From CAVXTF01 sp963701375 (GTDB lineage Bacteria; Actinomycetota; Acidimicrobiia; Acidimicrobiales; CAVXTF01): a stretch of DNA of 64,000 bases. The stretch spans positions 434,001 through 498,000 of the forward strand of contig CAVOZT010000003.1 in assembly GCA_963701375.1 (NCBI GenBank), given 5' to 3'. This document shows, piece after piece, positions 34,915 to 44,494 of the stretch. Position numbers and translations under genes: made by a program. The notes under the pieces were generated by a model. It searched no databases. It was not told the origin of the DNA and worked only from the letters and a program-made list of their open reading frames with translations. Each line of letters opens with the position of its first letter. The first letter of the stretch is position 1.

Positions 34915-36471
34915 GTGAGAGTAACTCGGAGGTTCTCTTGGAGAAAGGGCCACCTTGCGTGGATGGCGGCCCTGCTACTGCCGACGGCACTGACCATTTC
35001 GCGCAACGTGTCCACTTTCGGAGAAGCTCGCGTCGCAAGCGCCACTACGAACCCGCCGACTCCGGATTCGGTCGCCCCGTTCGGGGCCACGCCCGTGGGC
35101 GCCAATGCCGTGTCCAAGCCCAATGCACCCATCGTCGGCATGGCGTCCACGCCGAATGGCCGTGGCTACTGGATGGTCGGTTCCGACGGGGGCGTCTTCA
35201 GCTTTGGCGACGCCAACTTCCACGGCTCCGAAGGGCGTGCTCATCTGAACAAGCCCGTGGTCGGCATGGCGGCTACACCGGACGGCGGTGGGTACTGGCT
35301 GGTGGCGGCCGACGGCGGCGTCTTCAGCTTCGGGAACGCCAAGTTCTGGGGCAGCACAGGCCACATCGTGCTGAACAAGCCCGTGGTCGGCATCGCGGGT
35401 ACACCGGACGGCGGTGGGTACTGGTTGGTGGCGGGCGACGGCGGCGTTTTCAGCTTCGGAAACGCCAGATTCTGGGGCAGGACACATATCTTCCTGAACA
35501 AGCCCGTAGTCGGCATGGCGGCGACACGTGATGGCGGTGGGTACTGGTTGGTGGCGGGCGACGGCGGCGTCTTCAGCTTCGGGAACGCCAGGTACCGGGG
35601 CAGCACAGGTCACATCGTGCTGAACAAGCCCGTGGTCGGCATGGCGGCGAGACGTGATGGCGGTGGGTACTGGCTGGTGGCGGCCGATGGCGGCGTCTTC
35701 AGCTTCGGCGACGCAACCTTCTACGGGTCAGCGGCCGCGAGCCGGCCGCCCTCGCCGGCCGTCGGCATGGCGGCAGTGCCGGGCGGGGGTGGGTACTGGC
35801 TGGCCTTCGGGGCGCAGCCGCTGGCAGGGAAGATTGTGGGCATAGACCCCGGCCACAACGGCCTGAACTGGACCGATCCTCAATACATCGACCAGCCGGT
35901 GTGGAACGGCCAGGAGAACGAGACCTGCGACACCACCGGCACCGAGACAGACAGCGGCTACACCGAGGCGCAATACAACTTCAATGTGGCGATCTACCTC
36001 CAGCAGGACCTCGAGGCCGAGGGTGCGCAGGTGGTCATAACCCGCACGAACAATTCAGGTGTTGGACCCTGTGTCACCACGAGGGCGGCGATCATCAACA
36101 ACGCACACGCGGACGTGGCAATTGACATCCACGCTGACGGAGGTCCGCCCGGTGGCAGGGGCTTTGCTGTCCTCGAGCCAGTGGCGGATGGTCCGAATGA
36201 CGATGTCATCACCGCTTCTGAGCAATTCGCCACCATCATGCGCGATAACTTCCTGCGCACAGGTATGCCCGTCAGTTCCTATGACGGCACCGACGGTCTG
36301 CAACCGAGAAACAACCTGGCCGGACTTAACCTCACCACGGTCCCGAAGGTGCTCATCGAATGCGGCAACATGCGCAGCGCGACCGACGCGGCCATCCTCG
36401 TGACGACCAGCTTCCAGCAGGCCGCTGCCGCGGCGATGGCGCAGGCGATAACAACGTTCTTGACCGGCTGA
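34915..36471 (+). CDS. Exported N-acetylmuramoyl-L-alanine amidase with tandem beta-propeller-like repeats
   Basis: 518 residues from a GTG at 34915, or 531 from 34876. A signal-anchor segment (AWMAALLLPTALTI) is followed by a Pro/Thr/Ala linker. Five full repeats of about 42 residues and one partial repeat share GMAATPDGGGYWLV and DGGVFSFGDA cores. The C-terminal domain is Amidase_3: IDPGHNG (Zn ligand His), the second metal region around TETDSGYTEAQYN, VAIDIHADG and the catalytic glutamate in VLIECGNM. It cuts the lactyl-amide bond of peptidoglycan. The repeats probably bind wall polymer or localise the enzyme. Confidence 0.87.
   Translation: MRVTRRFSWRKGHLAWMAALLLPTALTISRNVSTFGEARVASATTNPPTPDSVAPFGATPVGANAVSKPNAPIVGMASTPNGRGYWMVGSDGGVFSFGDANFHGSEGRAHLNKPVVGMAATPDGGGYWLVAADGGVFSFGNAKFWGSTGHIVLNKPVVGIAGTPDGGGYWLVAGDGGVFSFGNARFWGRTHIFLNKPVVGMAATRDGGGYWLVAGDGGVFSFGNARYRGSTGHIVLNKPVVGMAARRDGGGYWLVAADGGVFSFGDATFYGSAAASRPPSPAVGMAAVPGGGGYWLAFGAQPLAGKIVGIDPGHNGLNWTDPQYIDQPVWNGQENETCDTTGTETDSGYTEAQYNFNVAIYLQQDLEAEGAQVVITRTNNSGVGPCVTTRAAIINNAHADVAIDIHADGGPPGGRGFAVLEPVADGPNDDVITASEQFATIMRDNFLRTGMPVSSYDGTDGLQPRNNLAGLNLTTVPKVLIECGNMRSATDAAILVTTSFQQAAAAAMAQAITTFLTG
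35137..35811 (+). repeat. Tandem ~126-bp coding repeats
   Basis: Five full units and one partial unit of about 126 bp (42 codons), with long nearly identical stretches, lie inside the amidase gene. Some units differ by only a few bases, which points to recent unequal exchange. They are in frame throughout; the third unit is slightly shorter. Confidence 0.85.
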
Positions 36472-36633
36472 GGCCCGCGCCACGCCCTCAGGCCACGAAG
36501 TACGTGGTGTTTGATGTCGAGGACGAGCGGCTTGATCGAGTGAAGTTGAGCTCAGCGGCCATCGCCTCGGGGCCTTGCCCGGGTTCTAGAAAGCTGCTCT
36601 AGGACGACCTTGTAGGGCGCCACTAGAACCGAG

Positions 36634-36706
36634 TGGAGGAGACGGGACTCGAACCCGCGGCCTGTTGGTTGCAAACCAACTGCTCTACCAGCTGAGCTAC
36701 TCCCCC
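36634..36706 (-). tRNA. tRNA-Ala(TGC)
   Basis: Reverse-strand cloverleaf of 73 bases: acceptor GGGGGAG/CTCCTCC with a G3-U70 wobble pair (the alanine identity element), D arm GCTC/GAGC, anticodon arm GTTGG-TTTGCAA-CCAAC with anticodon TGC, T arm with loop TTCGAGT, and discriminator A73. CCA is not encoded. It lies in the 162-base gap between the amidase and the glycosylase. Confidence 0.95.
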
Positions 36707-36867
36707 GACGTGTTTCGTTTCATCGCGAATCCATTCGCGAGGTTGTCCCGAACGCGCAGATGATAGGTGGTGCTGCTCGCCCCACCTAACCGCAGCTTCC
36801 CAAGGACGCAGCGAGCGGTCAACCAGTTTTGATCGCTCCCAGTTCCCGACACGCAAGAATGTCAGTC

Positions 36868-37731
36868 GTGCCGGAGCTGCCTGAGGTAGAAGCGCTAGTC
36901 CGCTTCTTGGACGAGCGTACCCGTGGGCTGGAGATTCTGAGTTGCGAACTGTTCTCGATCGCGGCGTTGAAGACGTTCGACCCTCCCCTTGACTCAATCG
37001 TGGGCAGCCGCATTGTCGGCTGGTCGCGCCGCGGGAAGTACCTGTGCTGTGCAACGGGGGCGACATGGCTGGTCATACACCTTGCCCGTGCCGGATGGGT
37101 CAGGTGGAGGGAGCACCCTCGAGATCAAACCGCCGGCCGTCGTGGCCGAGGTCCCCTGGCTCTGAGCGTCGGGCTCGAGGGCGGGGTCGGATTCGACGTG
37201 ACCGAAATGGGATCCCAAAAGCGGCTTGCGATCTGGGCAGTCACCGACACTTCGCAAATCGAAGGGATCGCGACGCTCGGCATCGATCCACTGGATCCAG
37301 CCTTCACAATAGAACGCCTTCAGCAAATCCTCTCTAAAGAGTCGGGCACGGTGAAGACGGTTCTCGCCCGACAATCCGCGATCGCTGGAATAGGAAACGC
37401 TTACTCCGACGAAGCGCTGCACGTGGCGAAGCTGTCTCCGTTCAAGCCCGCAGCAAAATTGAGCGCCGACGAATTGGAGCGCCTCCACGATGCCGTAGTG
37501 AGCGTCGTAACAGAAGCGGCGGACCGAGCAGCAGGGTTACCTGCCTCGGAGCTCAAAGGGGACAAGAAGCGCTCGATGCGAGTTCACGGTCGTGCGGGCG
37601 AAAAGTGCCCAGAGTGTGGGGACGTCGTTCGCGAGGTCTCGTTCTCGACGCGCTCTCTTCAGTACTGTCCGACATGCCAGACGGGCGGAAAACGCCTTGC
37701 GGATCGCCGTCTGTCACGTCTGCTCCGATAG
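36868..37731 (+). CDS. Fpg/Nei family DNA glycosylase
   Basis: 287 residues from the GTG at 36868. This start is decided by function: the enzyme needs PELPEVE directly after the initiator so that Pro becomes the N-terminal nucleophile. RRGKYL supplies the conserved lysine, GIGNAYSDE the helix-two-turn-helix, and a C-terminal four-cysteine zinc finger (CPECG...CPTCQ) completes the fold. It removes oxidised bases and nicks the strand. Whether it is closer to MutM (8-oxoG) or Nei (oxidised pyrimidines) is unclear by eye. Confidence 0.9.
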   Translation: MPELPEVEALVRFLDERTRGLEILSCELFSIAALKTFDPPLDSIVGSRIVGWSRRGKYLCCATGATWLVIHLARAGWVRWREHPRDQTAGRRGRGPLALSVGLEGGVGFDVTEMGSQKRLAIWAVTDTSQIEGIATLGIDPLDPAFTIERLQQILSKESGTVKTVLARQSAIAGIGNAYSDEALHVAKLSPFKPAAKLSADELERLHDAVVSVVTEAADRAAGLPASELKGDKKRSMRVHGRAGEKCPECGDVVREVSFSTRSLQYCPTCQTGGKRLADRRLSRLLR

Positions 37732-37745
37732 GAGGCCGCACCAAG

Positions 37746-39346
37746 GTGGGAAGAGTCAACGACGTCCTCGGTCGAATCGGGCTGCCGACTCCAATAGACG
37801 ACCTCAGCGCCCGTCGATGGGACGTCGTGGTGGTGGGAGGTGGGCACAACGGATTGACCGCCGCCGCTTATCTTGCCCGTGAGGGGATCGAGGTCCTCGT
37901 ATTGGAGCGCTCCGAAAGATTGGGCGGAGCCTGCACCTTGGAGCAGCCCTTCCCGGATCCTGCCTTCGCGGTGAGTCCCTGTGCGTATCTGGTCGGTCTC
38001 CTCCATCCGGTCGTGGTCCACGAACTTGGCTTGCACCAACGCGGGTACGACGTCCGGATCGTCAACCCGCATCTTTGGTGCCCCTTCGATGACGGCTCAT
38101 CACTCGCCCTTTGGAACGACTCGGACCGCAGCGCCCGAGCCGTGAGCGAGCTGTCCCGCGAGATGTCGACGGGTTCATCGCCTACGAAGCCCTGTTCGCT
38201 CGCCTGCGCCGAGCACTTCGCCAGGGCAGCCGAGACACTTGGATCGGCGACTCTCCCGATCGCGCAGAGATCGAAGAGCTCGTCGGTCATGACCCCGAGG
38301 CGATCGAGGTCATGTTCGAAGAGTCGATCGCCGGCGTGGTCGAGAGGCACGTCTCCGACGAACGCCTCAGAACGGCGCTCCACGGGCAAGGGATCATCGG
38401 CACGAATGCCGGCCCTCGGGATCCCGGCACGGCGGCGGTACACCTTATGCACGCCTCAGGCACGCTCGAGGGTCAACCTGGTGCGTGGGGCTACGTCGTC
38501 GGCGGGATGGGACGAGTGTCGTTCGCTCTCGCCGAAGCGGCCGAAGAAGCCGGCGCGGTACTTGCATGCGGGGTCAACGTGGCGTCCGTCGTTCCCGGGG
38601 AGGGCGTACGACTCGAGGGGGGCGAAATGATCCGGGCTCATACGGTCGTATCGAACGCCGACCCAAAGAGCACCCTCTCCCTGCTTGACGGCGACGTGCC
38701 GTCTGAATGGGCAATGCGGGTCTCCGAGTGGCGTACCGACAGCCCGGTCGTAAAAGTGAACTGCGCGCTCGATCGGCTGCCTCGATTCAGCGCCAGTACG
38801 CCCGACATCGAACCGCACAGGGCCATGGTGACGATCTCGACCGGTGTCGACACCACGCAGAAAGCCTTCGAGCAGTCACTTCTTGGCGAACCCGCCCCGC
38901 ACTGGTGCGAGGTGTATTTCCACACGGCTTACGACGCCTCGGTCGCCCCTCCCGGATACCACGCCATGAGCGTCTTTGCGCAGTACGCCCCCTACGAGCT
39001 CGCCGAAGGTTCTTGGTCAACCCGACGCGAAGAGATCGGAGATGACGTGCTTCGGCAGGTGGCGCAATTCGCTCCGGACGTGGCCGACTGCGTGGTGCAC
39101 CGCGAAGTGCTCGGGCCGCCCGACATCGAGGCGAAGATCGGCTCGACAGGCGGACATATCTTCCACGGCGACTGCCTACCCGAACAACTGTGGACCAAAA
39201 GATTCGGACCTCGCACGCCCGTCAACGGTGTCTATCTCTGCAGCGCCGCGACGCACCCAGGTGGGAGCGTGATCGCGATCAACGGTCGTAACGCGGCAAT
39301 GGCCGTGCTGTCGGACCGCGCAAAAGCGAAGGCGTTTCGCCGGTAG
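37746..39346 (+). CDS. FAD-dependent oxidoreductase, phytoene-desaturase/PYROXD2-like, one-base frame shift
   Basis: About 533 residues after repair, the usual size for the family. The N-terminus has the FAD motif VVVGGGHNGLTAAAYLA and the ERLGGACT segment. The C-terminus has GVYLCSAATHPGGSV and GRNAAMAVL, which close the FAD site. The frame changes after AVSELS. Restoring one C in CCC at 38155-38157 gives SPRDVDGFIAYEALFARLR. This is the only shift in the window that looks like a lost base. Starts at a GTG at 37746 with AGGAGG ten bases upstream. Substrate unknown: carotenoid-like lipids or other polyenes. Confidence 0.83.
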
Positions 39347-39434
39347 GCTTCGAAATAGATCGGCTCCAGGCAGAAGCACGCTGTACCAGCGTGACTCACA
39401 TGTCGGCGGTCCAGATCCAAAGCCAAGATCCTCG

Positions 39435-40190
39435 ATGAACCCTTCCCTGTACAGGCGACTGACCGTCCCCACAGTGCTGACCGCGCTTGTCCTCTTGTCG
39501 ACAGCCTGCAGCGGGCGACACTCGGCGGGCTCAGATGGCTCCAAATCGACCAAGGCGACCGTTGCGACACCAGGTGTCGTCGCCACCGTCGGAGGCGCCA
39601 GGCCGCCACGCGTCGCTTCGAAAAAGACAAGTGACAAGCCTCGTCCACCGACTACCACGCAGACCACCGGCCGAGTCCACACACCCCCTCCTCAAGGACC
39701 GTGCGCCGCCGGCTTCGTGTGCGGGCACATCACCGCCATAGGCGACTCCGTCATTCTCGACGCCCAGCCCGATCTGCAGACGGACATCCCAGGCATCGAC
39801 GTAGAAGGCGAGGTGAGCCGTCAATGGGACGATGGCATTTCTCTCGTGCAAGAAATGAGAGCGGAAGGAAGACTCGGGTCGATCGTCGTCATCGATCTCG
39901 GAACCAACGGACCAGTTGACCTACAGCAGTTTCAACAGATGATGTCTGCGCTCGCAGGCGCTTCGGTTGTCGTTTTCGTGACGGTCCATCTGCCTCCCTA
40001 TTACAGCTGGGTGAATTCGGTCAATGCCACCCTCGTGGAAGGCGTGCGGATGTACCGATACGCAAGGCTCGCTAATTTCAACGCGCTCGCGCTCGAAAAC
40101 CCCGAGTGGTTCGGGTCAGACGGTGTGCACATGCCGATAGGTGGCACGGGAGCACAAGCGATGGCGCGGTTGATCGCGTCCACGATCTGA
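39435..40190 (+). CDS. SGNH-hydrolase lipoprotein
   Basis: 251 residues. The lipobox LLSTACS marks a lipid-anchored protein, followed by a Thr/Pro-rich spacer. The SGNH blocks are AIGDSVIL (Ser), the Gly/Asn in DLGTNGPVD, and SDGVHM (Asp/His). This arrangement is found in the exported C-terminal domains of O-acyltransferases and in esterases that act on wall or polysaccharide acyl groups. It may trim acyl groups outside the cell. Confidence 0.82.
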   Translation: MNPSLYRRLTVPTVLTALVLLSTACSGRHSAGSDGSKSTKATVATPGVVATVGGARPPRVASKKTSDKPRPPTTTQTTGRVHTPPPQGPCAAGFVCGHITAIGDSVILDAQPDLQTDIPGIDVEGEVSRQWDDGISLVQEMRAEGRLGSIVVIDLGTNGPVDLQQFQQMMSALAGASVVVFVTVHLPPYYSWVNSVNATLVEGVRMYRYARLANFNALALENPEWFGSDGVHMPIGGTGAQAMARLIASTI

Positions 40191-40270
40191 CTCGACGGCG
40201 CTCAGACCGATTTCGATCAGTCGAAGCGCGCTCGCACGGCGCAGTTCAGCTCACATTAGGGTGACCCGTC

Positions 40271-41101
40271 GTGGACGCACGCACCTTTCTTGGAATAGCT
40301 CCGGTAGACGTAGCGCTGAGCTGGCGCCTTGACGTCACCCCTGAAGTATCGACTCCTGGAAGGTTTCTATATGGAGGATGTGGGCTGGCTGCGGCACTCG
40401 TGGCGTTGGAACACGCCTCGGGCCGGTCAACTGCGTGGGCCACGGCGCAGTATCTGTCTTTCGCCGAAACAGGGACCACCCTCGAACTCGAAGTGACGCT
40501 CGCAGTGATCGGTAAGCACATCACTCAGGGAAGGGCCGTCGGTCGGGTCGCAGGGCGCGAGATCCTCACAGTCAATGCGGCTTTGGGCCATGGCCAACTC
40601 GAGCTCGAAGGAACCTGGGTCGAACCGCCTAGTGTCCCGGCTCCATTCGAATGCCCGGAGAGAGTCGTCCCGCCGATGTTCGCGGACAGCGTGCTCAGTC
40701 GAGTCGAGGTCCGCGCCGCCAAGGGCCGAATGATGGAAGCGCTTGACGGCGAGCCAGGAGATGGATCGTCCGCCTTCTGGGCTCGCCTACCCGGTCACTT
40801 GGAGCCATCCGCTGCGACCCTCGCAATCATCGGCGACTACGTGTCGGGGGGACTGAGTGAACCCCTCGGCAAGCGAACAATGGGAAGGAGTCTCGACAAC
40901 ACCATCCGAGTTGCGCGCATCGTCCCGACCGAGTGGATACTTTGCGACATCCATATGCACGCGCTGTCCGGTGGAATCGCACAAGGCTTAGCCTTCTTAT
41001 GGTCTCAAGACGGCGACCTGCTCGCGACGGCTAGCCAGTCGTTGAGCGCCCGACTTTGGCCGGCCGACTTTCCGCAGGACTTCTCAGAACGCTCGACCTA
41101 A
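40271..41101 (+). CDS. Acyl-CoA thioesterase (double hot-dog, TesB/4HBT_3-like)
   Basis: 276 residues forming two hot-dog repeats: the N-terminal one includes FLYGGCGLAAALVALEHASG and AQYLSFAETGTTLELEV; the C-terminal one includes GDYVSGGLSEPLG and SLDNTIRV...WILCDIHMHALSGGIAQG. It hydrolyses acyl-CoA to free acid and CoA. GTG start at 40271. It lies alone between the SGNH lipoprotein and the ureidoglycolate-lyase-like gene, converging with the latter. Confidence 0.82.
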   Translation: MDARTFLGIAPVDVALSWRLDVTPEVSTPGRFLYGGCGLAAALVALEHASGRSTAWATAQYLSFAETGTTLELEVTLAVIGKHITQGRAVGRVAGREILTVNAALGHGQLELEGTWVEPPSVPAPFECPERVVPPMFADSVLSRVEVRAAKGRMMEALDGEPGDGSSAFWARLPGHLEPSAATLAIIGDYVSGGLSEPLGKRTMGRSLDNTIRVARIVPTEWILCDIHMHALSGGIAQGLAFLWSQDGDLLATASQSLSARLWPADFPQDFSERST

Positions 41102-41139
41102 CGAAGAGCTCTCTCATAGGTGACGATCGGAGCGCAGAC

Positions 41140-41646
41140 TCAGATCACAAGCGCGATCTCTAAGGACAACCCGAGCTCTGCGAGATCAGTCCTTTCGTTA
41201 TCCTCTACATAACGTAGGCCTTGCACGTTGAGCAGACTCACGGGAGTGTCATCAAGTGGATAGGGACCCCAGTGCCACGTTGCCTGATGGAGGACAACCG
41301 GCTGCAAGGGGTGCAGGAGAAACGCCCGGACGGCGTCCAGGGCTTTCGGACTTTCGAATGCACAGTCGGCGGGTGCCACGACCAATACGCAGTCACAATT
41401 GAGAGGCAGGAGCGCCTGGGTGTGCGTTACGTGATGGAACAACTCGTCGCAGCGCAATCCTTTCGTGGTCTTGGATACCTCCTCGAGTGAGTGACCGATC
41501 ACATTCAGGTGAACGTCGCTCCATTCGTATCGGAGGCGATTCTCACCGTCGCGTGAATCGGTGTCCTTGACCGGCACCCAGCCAAACGGAGCCCAGGCCC
41601 GCTCATCGAAGGCCTCCACTTGTATGGTCCTCGTAACAGGTCCCAC
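41140..41646 (-). CDS. Ureidoglycolate lyase-like protein (AllA family)
   Basis: 168 residues. The pattern FDERAWAPFGWV, FHHVTHTQALLPL (a conserved metal-proximal region), VVAPADCAF and HQATWHWGPYPL fits the bicupin-like AllA family. AllA splits ureidoglycolate into glyoxylate and urea in allantoin breakdown. Other allantoin genes (allantoinase, AllC) are not seen nearby. A glyoxylate-reductase-like gene at 42138 is compatible with glyoxylate production. Family assignment is good; the pathway is inferred. Confidence 0.75.
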   Translation of the reverse strand: MGPVTRTIQVEAFDERAWAPFGWVPVKDTDSRDGENRLRYEWSDVHLNVIGHSLEEVSKTTKGLRCDELFHHVTHTQALLPLNCDCVLVVAPADCAFESPKALDAVRAFLLHPLQPVVLHQATWHWGPYPLDDTPVSLLNVQGLRYVEDNERTDLAELGLSLEIALVI

Positions 41647-41715
41647 TTCCCAGCCCTTCTTCCTGATCTACGCTGACGTCGCCGTCAGACTACGACCGAG
41701 CGCCAGGAGGAGCAC

Positions 41716-42099
41716 ATGGACGTCCGCAACATCAGGGAAAACGCGCCGGTTGTCGAGCACAACGGCACGGTGCCGGTGTGGTGGATGGTGCCTTCTAGAG
41801 AGATGAAAGACAAGACGGACGGCGGGTTCCTCGAGCTCGTGAACGAATTCGAGGTTGCCGGCGGCGGGTACGTGGAACCGCATTCGCACCCGACCCACGA
41901 GTTCTATTACGTCATGTCCGGCCGCGGCATCATGCGGATCGAAGACGACGAGCGCGAGATCGGTCAAGGGGACCTCGTGTACATTCCGCCCGACAAGGTG
42001 CACACCCTGCGTCCTACAACCGATCACGCGCCGATCCACTGTTTCTGCTTCGCGATCGGCGTAGCGGGGGCAGGACTGATCGACTACACGAATCATTGA
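41716..42099 (+). CDS. Small cupin-domain protein
   Basis: 127 residues, one cupin barrel: PHSHPTHEFYYVMSGRG (metal HxH and Glu) and DLVYIPPDKVHTL (distal His). An AGGAGG six bases upstream supports the ATG. Possible roles include a dioxygenase, isomerase or aminohydrolase. It is divergent from the AllA-like gene and directly precedes the 2-hydroxyacid dehydrogenase. Confidence 0.85.
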   Translation: MDVRNIRENAPVVEHNGTVPVWWMVPSREMKDKTDGGFLELVNEFEVAGGGYVEPHSHPTHEFYYVMSGRGIMRIEDDEREIGQGDLVYIPPDKVHTLRPTTDHAPIHCFCFAIGVAGAGLIDYTNH

Positions 42100-42137
42100 C
42101 GGGCGCGCTCGGCGGGACCAACCTCGGAAACCCGATA

Positions 42138-43097
42138 GTGGGTCGAATTCTCATAACGCACAGGCTCCCCGATGGAGGCACCGACCCGCTCCGCGAGGCA
42201 GGCCATAAGTTGGTCGACGGCTTCGGTGATGCTCCGTGCTCAGCCTCAGATCTTGCGGCACTCTCGGCAGAGTTCGACGGCATCGTCTGTCTCCTCACCG
42301 ACCCGATCGACGAAGGTGTTCTGGTAGCCGGTGCCTCCGGAAGACTGAAGGTCGTCGGCAACGTGGCAGTGGGTTACAACAACATCGATATTGCGGCGGC
42401 AAACCGGCTCGGGATCCTCATATGCAACACCCCCGGCGTGCTGGACGAAACTACGGCAGATCTGGCATTCCTTCTCGTTCTCGCTGCATCCCGCCTCGCC
42501 TCAGAAGCAAGCCGAGATCTGCGCTCCGGGCAATGGCACGGTTGGGGGATCAACCAATACCTGGGTAGGGACGTACATGGTTCGGTACTTGGGCTTGTCG
42601 GATTCGGACGAATCGGCAAGGCGATGGCGCTAAGAGCCGAGGGCTTCGGAATGACCGTGCTCCACCACTCGCACCGCGAAACCGGCGCACCGGGTTACGT
42701 CGCCGCGTTGAGCGACCTGATGACTGCCTCCGACATAGTGAGCCTCCACGTACCTCTTACCGACCAGACCCGCCACATGATCGGAAGCCGGCAACTAGAG
42801 CTACTTGGCAAGGACGGAGTTCTGGTGAATACCTCGCGTGGGCCTGTCGTTGACGAAGCCGCGCTCGCAGACGCCCTCACAAACGGCACTATCTTCGCCG
42901 CGGGGCTCGATGTCTACGAAGACGAGCCGACAATTCACCCGGCGCTCTTGAACGCTCCCCGAGCTGTGCTCCTGCCCCATATCGGAAGCGCAACGCGCTC
43001 TACGAGAACTCGGATGGCTCGCCTCGCATGTGAAGGCGTACGCGACGTGCTGGCGGGACGCGAACCGGAAAACCTCGTCAAGGTGACAAGCGCCTAA
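42138..43097 (+). CDS. D-isomer-specific 2-hydroxyacid dehydrogenase (glyoxylate/hydroxypyruvate reductase type)
   Basis: 319 residues from the GTG at 42138; a TTG at 42096 overlapping the cupin stop is an alternative. The NAD(P) motif is GLVGFGRIGKAMA; the catalytic Arg is in NTSRGPVVDE, Glu in EDEP and His in LLPHIGSAT. It reduces glyoxylate, hydroxypyruvate or 2-ketogluconate. Placement after the cupin and beside AllA and RraA suggests a role in 2-oxo/2-hydroxy acid use. Confidence 0.87.
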   Translation: MGRILITHRLPDGGTDPLREAGHKLVDGFGDAPCSASDLAALSAEFDGIVCLLTDPIDEGVLVAGASGRLKVVGNVAVGYNNIDIAAANRLGILICNTPGVLDETTADLAFLLVLAASRLASEASRDLRSGQWHGWGINQYLGRDVHGSVLGLVGFGRIGKAMALRAEGFGMTVLHHSHRETGAPGYVAALSDLMTASDIVSLHVPLTDQTRHMIGSRQLELLGKDGVLVNTSRGPVVDEAALADALTNGTIFAAGLDVYEDEPTIHPALLNAPRAVLLPHIGSATRSTRTRMARLACEGVRDVLAGREPENLVKVTSA

Positions 43098-43729
43098 TCC
43101 ACCACATTGACGGGACCCGCGTCCAGGTCGAGCAGCTCGATCGTGGTCGAACCATTCCGAAGGGCCTCGAATATTCGCTCTTCCTTTCGCGCCCTCGTTC
43201 GACCAGCGTCGAGAACCGTCGAGAGCTGTGCTGCAGAAACGACCGTCACCCCGTCGGCATCGCCCACAACCCAATCGCCGGTCGCAACCGAGACTCCGCC
43301 GACCACCACAGGCATTCCGACCGTGCCCGGTGACTGCTTGGTGGCGCCCCGCAAGGCGATGGTGGCTGAAAACACGGGGAAACCGTGCGCGGCAATCGCC
43401 TCCACATCTCGTACTCCTCCGTCGATCACCAGTCCGGACAAACCACGAGACTCAGCTCCCGTGGTCAGGACCTCGCCCCAATAGCCACGCTCGGGCACAT
43501 CTCCGACGTCCACGACGAGTACGTGACCTTGTGCTGCCTCCGCCACAGCGACGTGGATCGCAAGGTTGTCGCCCGGAGTGCAACGGACAGGAACCGCCGG
43601 GGCCGCCAAGCGCGCACCGTGCCAGGCCGGCTTGACGCGCGCGCGCATGGCCTGTCCTCCCGACTCGCCCAAGGTTGCCGAGCCGAGCTCGAGCAGCTCC
43701 TTACGGACTTCGTCGTCTGCCGCCTGCAC
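43094..43729 (-). CDS. RraA-family protein (HMG/CHA aldolase-like or demethylmenaquinone-methyltransferase fold)
   Basis: 211 residues from a GTG at 43729; a longer frame from 43807 would overlap the divergent ThuA gene and has no similarity in its first part. The conserved core is RCTPGDNLAIHVAV, GYWGEVLTTGA, GGVRDVEAI and DWVVGDADGVTVV. Catalytic family members use the Arg-Asp of GGVRD to split 4-hydroxy-4-methyl-2-oxoglutarate or act as oxaloacetate decarboxylase; others bind RNase E. Here a catabolic aldolase/decarboxylase is more likely than an RNase regulator. Its stop overlaps the tail of the dehydrogenase. Confidence 0.82.
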   Translation of the reverse strand: MQAADDEVRKELLELGSATLGESGGQAMRARVKPAWHGARLAAPAVPVRCTPGDNLAIHVAVAEAAQGHVLVVDVGDVPERGYWGEVLTTGAESRGLSGLVIDGGVRDVEAIAAHGFPVFSATIALRGATKQSPGTVGMPVVVGGVSVATGDWVVGDADGVTVVSAAQLSTVLDAGRTRARKEERIFEALRNGSTTIELLDLDAGPVNVVD

Positions 43730-43784
43730 CGAGTCACTGTCACCGGCACGCCCCCGGTCTGTCAAGCGCCGGTACAGTGCTGCC

Positions 43785-44481
43785 GTGCCGGAGCGACCGA
43801 TGTACATCGTGACGGAGGTGGCACCCTACCCTCACGGTCCTGCAGGGGTACACGGAGTCCTACCCCAAGCGGCGGTCGCACTGGCCGAGCTCGCGTCGAT
43901 GGCCGGCCTGGAGCCGGTTCCCGTGACCGACGTGACCTCGATCCCGCCGTCGGACCTTGCTTCGGGGTCGGTGCTCGCGCTCTTCACGATCGGCGAAACA
44001 CGCTGGTCAGCTGAGCAACGCGCTGGCTGTGCAATTAGGCGTCCGCGCCGGACGGATTGGGGTTGTTGCAGTTCACTCGGCGACCGACTCCTGCCTCGGC
44101 TGGGACTACTACGGCCAGATGGTGGGGGCACGTTTCGACGGGCATCCGTGGACGACAGATTTCGAAGTGGATGTGCGTGACCGGAGTCATCCTGCAACTA
44201 AGGACCTCCCGGAAATTTGGAACTGGCGCGACGAGGTCTATCTGTTTCGGGATCTGCGTGGAGACGCCCAAGTCCTGCTCGAGGTTGCCTCCGGTCAACT
44301 CGACATGAGCGCAAAGGGTGCACGCGTTCCTGAATGTGGACTTCCTCTTGCCTGGTGCCACAACGACGGCGAAGGGAGGGTGTTCTCCACATCCCTGGGC
44401 CACTTTCCTTCCGCATGGGAGAGCCCGGTGTTCTTGGGATTCCTGGTCGGAGCGCTTGGTTGGGTGATCGACGGGTCCTAG
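43785..44481 (+). CDS. ThuA-domain protein, one-base frame shift
   Basis: About 231 residues after repair. The class I glutamine amidotransferase-like ThuA fold is seen as VLALFTIGET in the first part and GVVAVHSATDSC, GWDYYGQMVGARFDGHPW, RSHPATKDLP and PLAWCHNDGEGRVFSTSLGH in the second. The frame changes after WSAEQRA; deleting one G of the GG at 44025-44026 restores AAVQLGVRAGRIG. ThuA proteins act in sugar or polyol breakdown, but the reaction is not established. GTG start at 43785; ATG at 43800 also possible. Confidence 0.82.
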
Positions 44482-44494
44482 GCTCCGCGAACAC

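Noticed and set aside
35137..35811. Repeat block as a CRISPR array
   Set aside because: Units are about 126 bp, in frame, without spacers of unique sequence, and encode a conserved peptide inside the amidase gene.
43094..43807. Longer RraA start at 43807
   Set aside because: The extra residues have no family similarity and would overlap the divergent ThuA gene.
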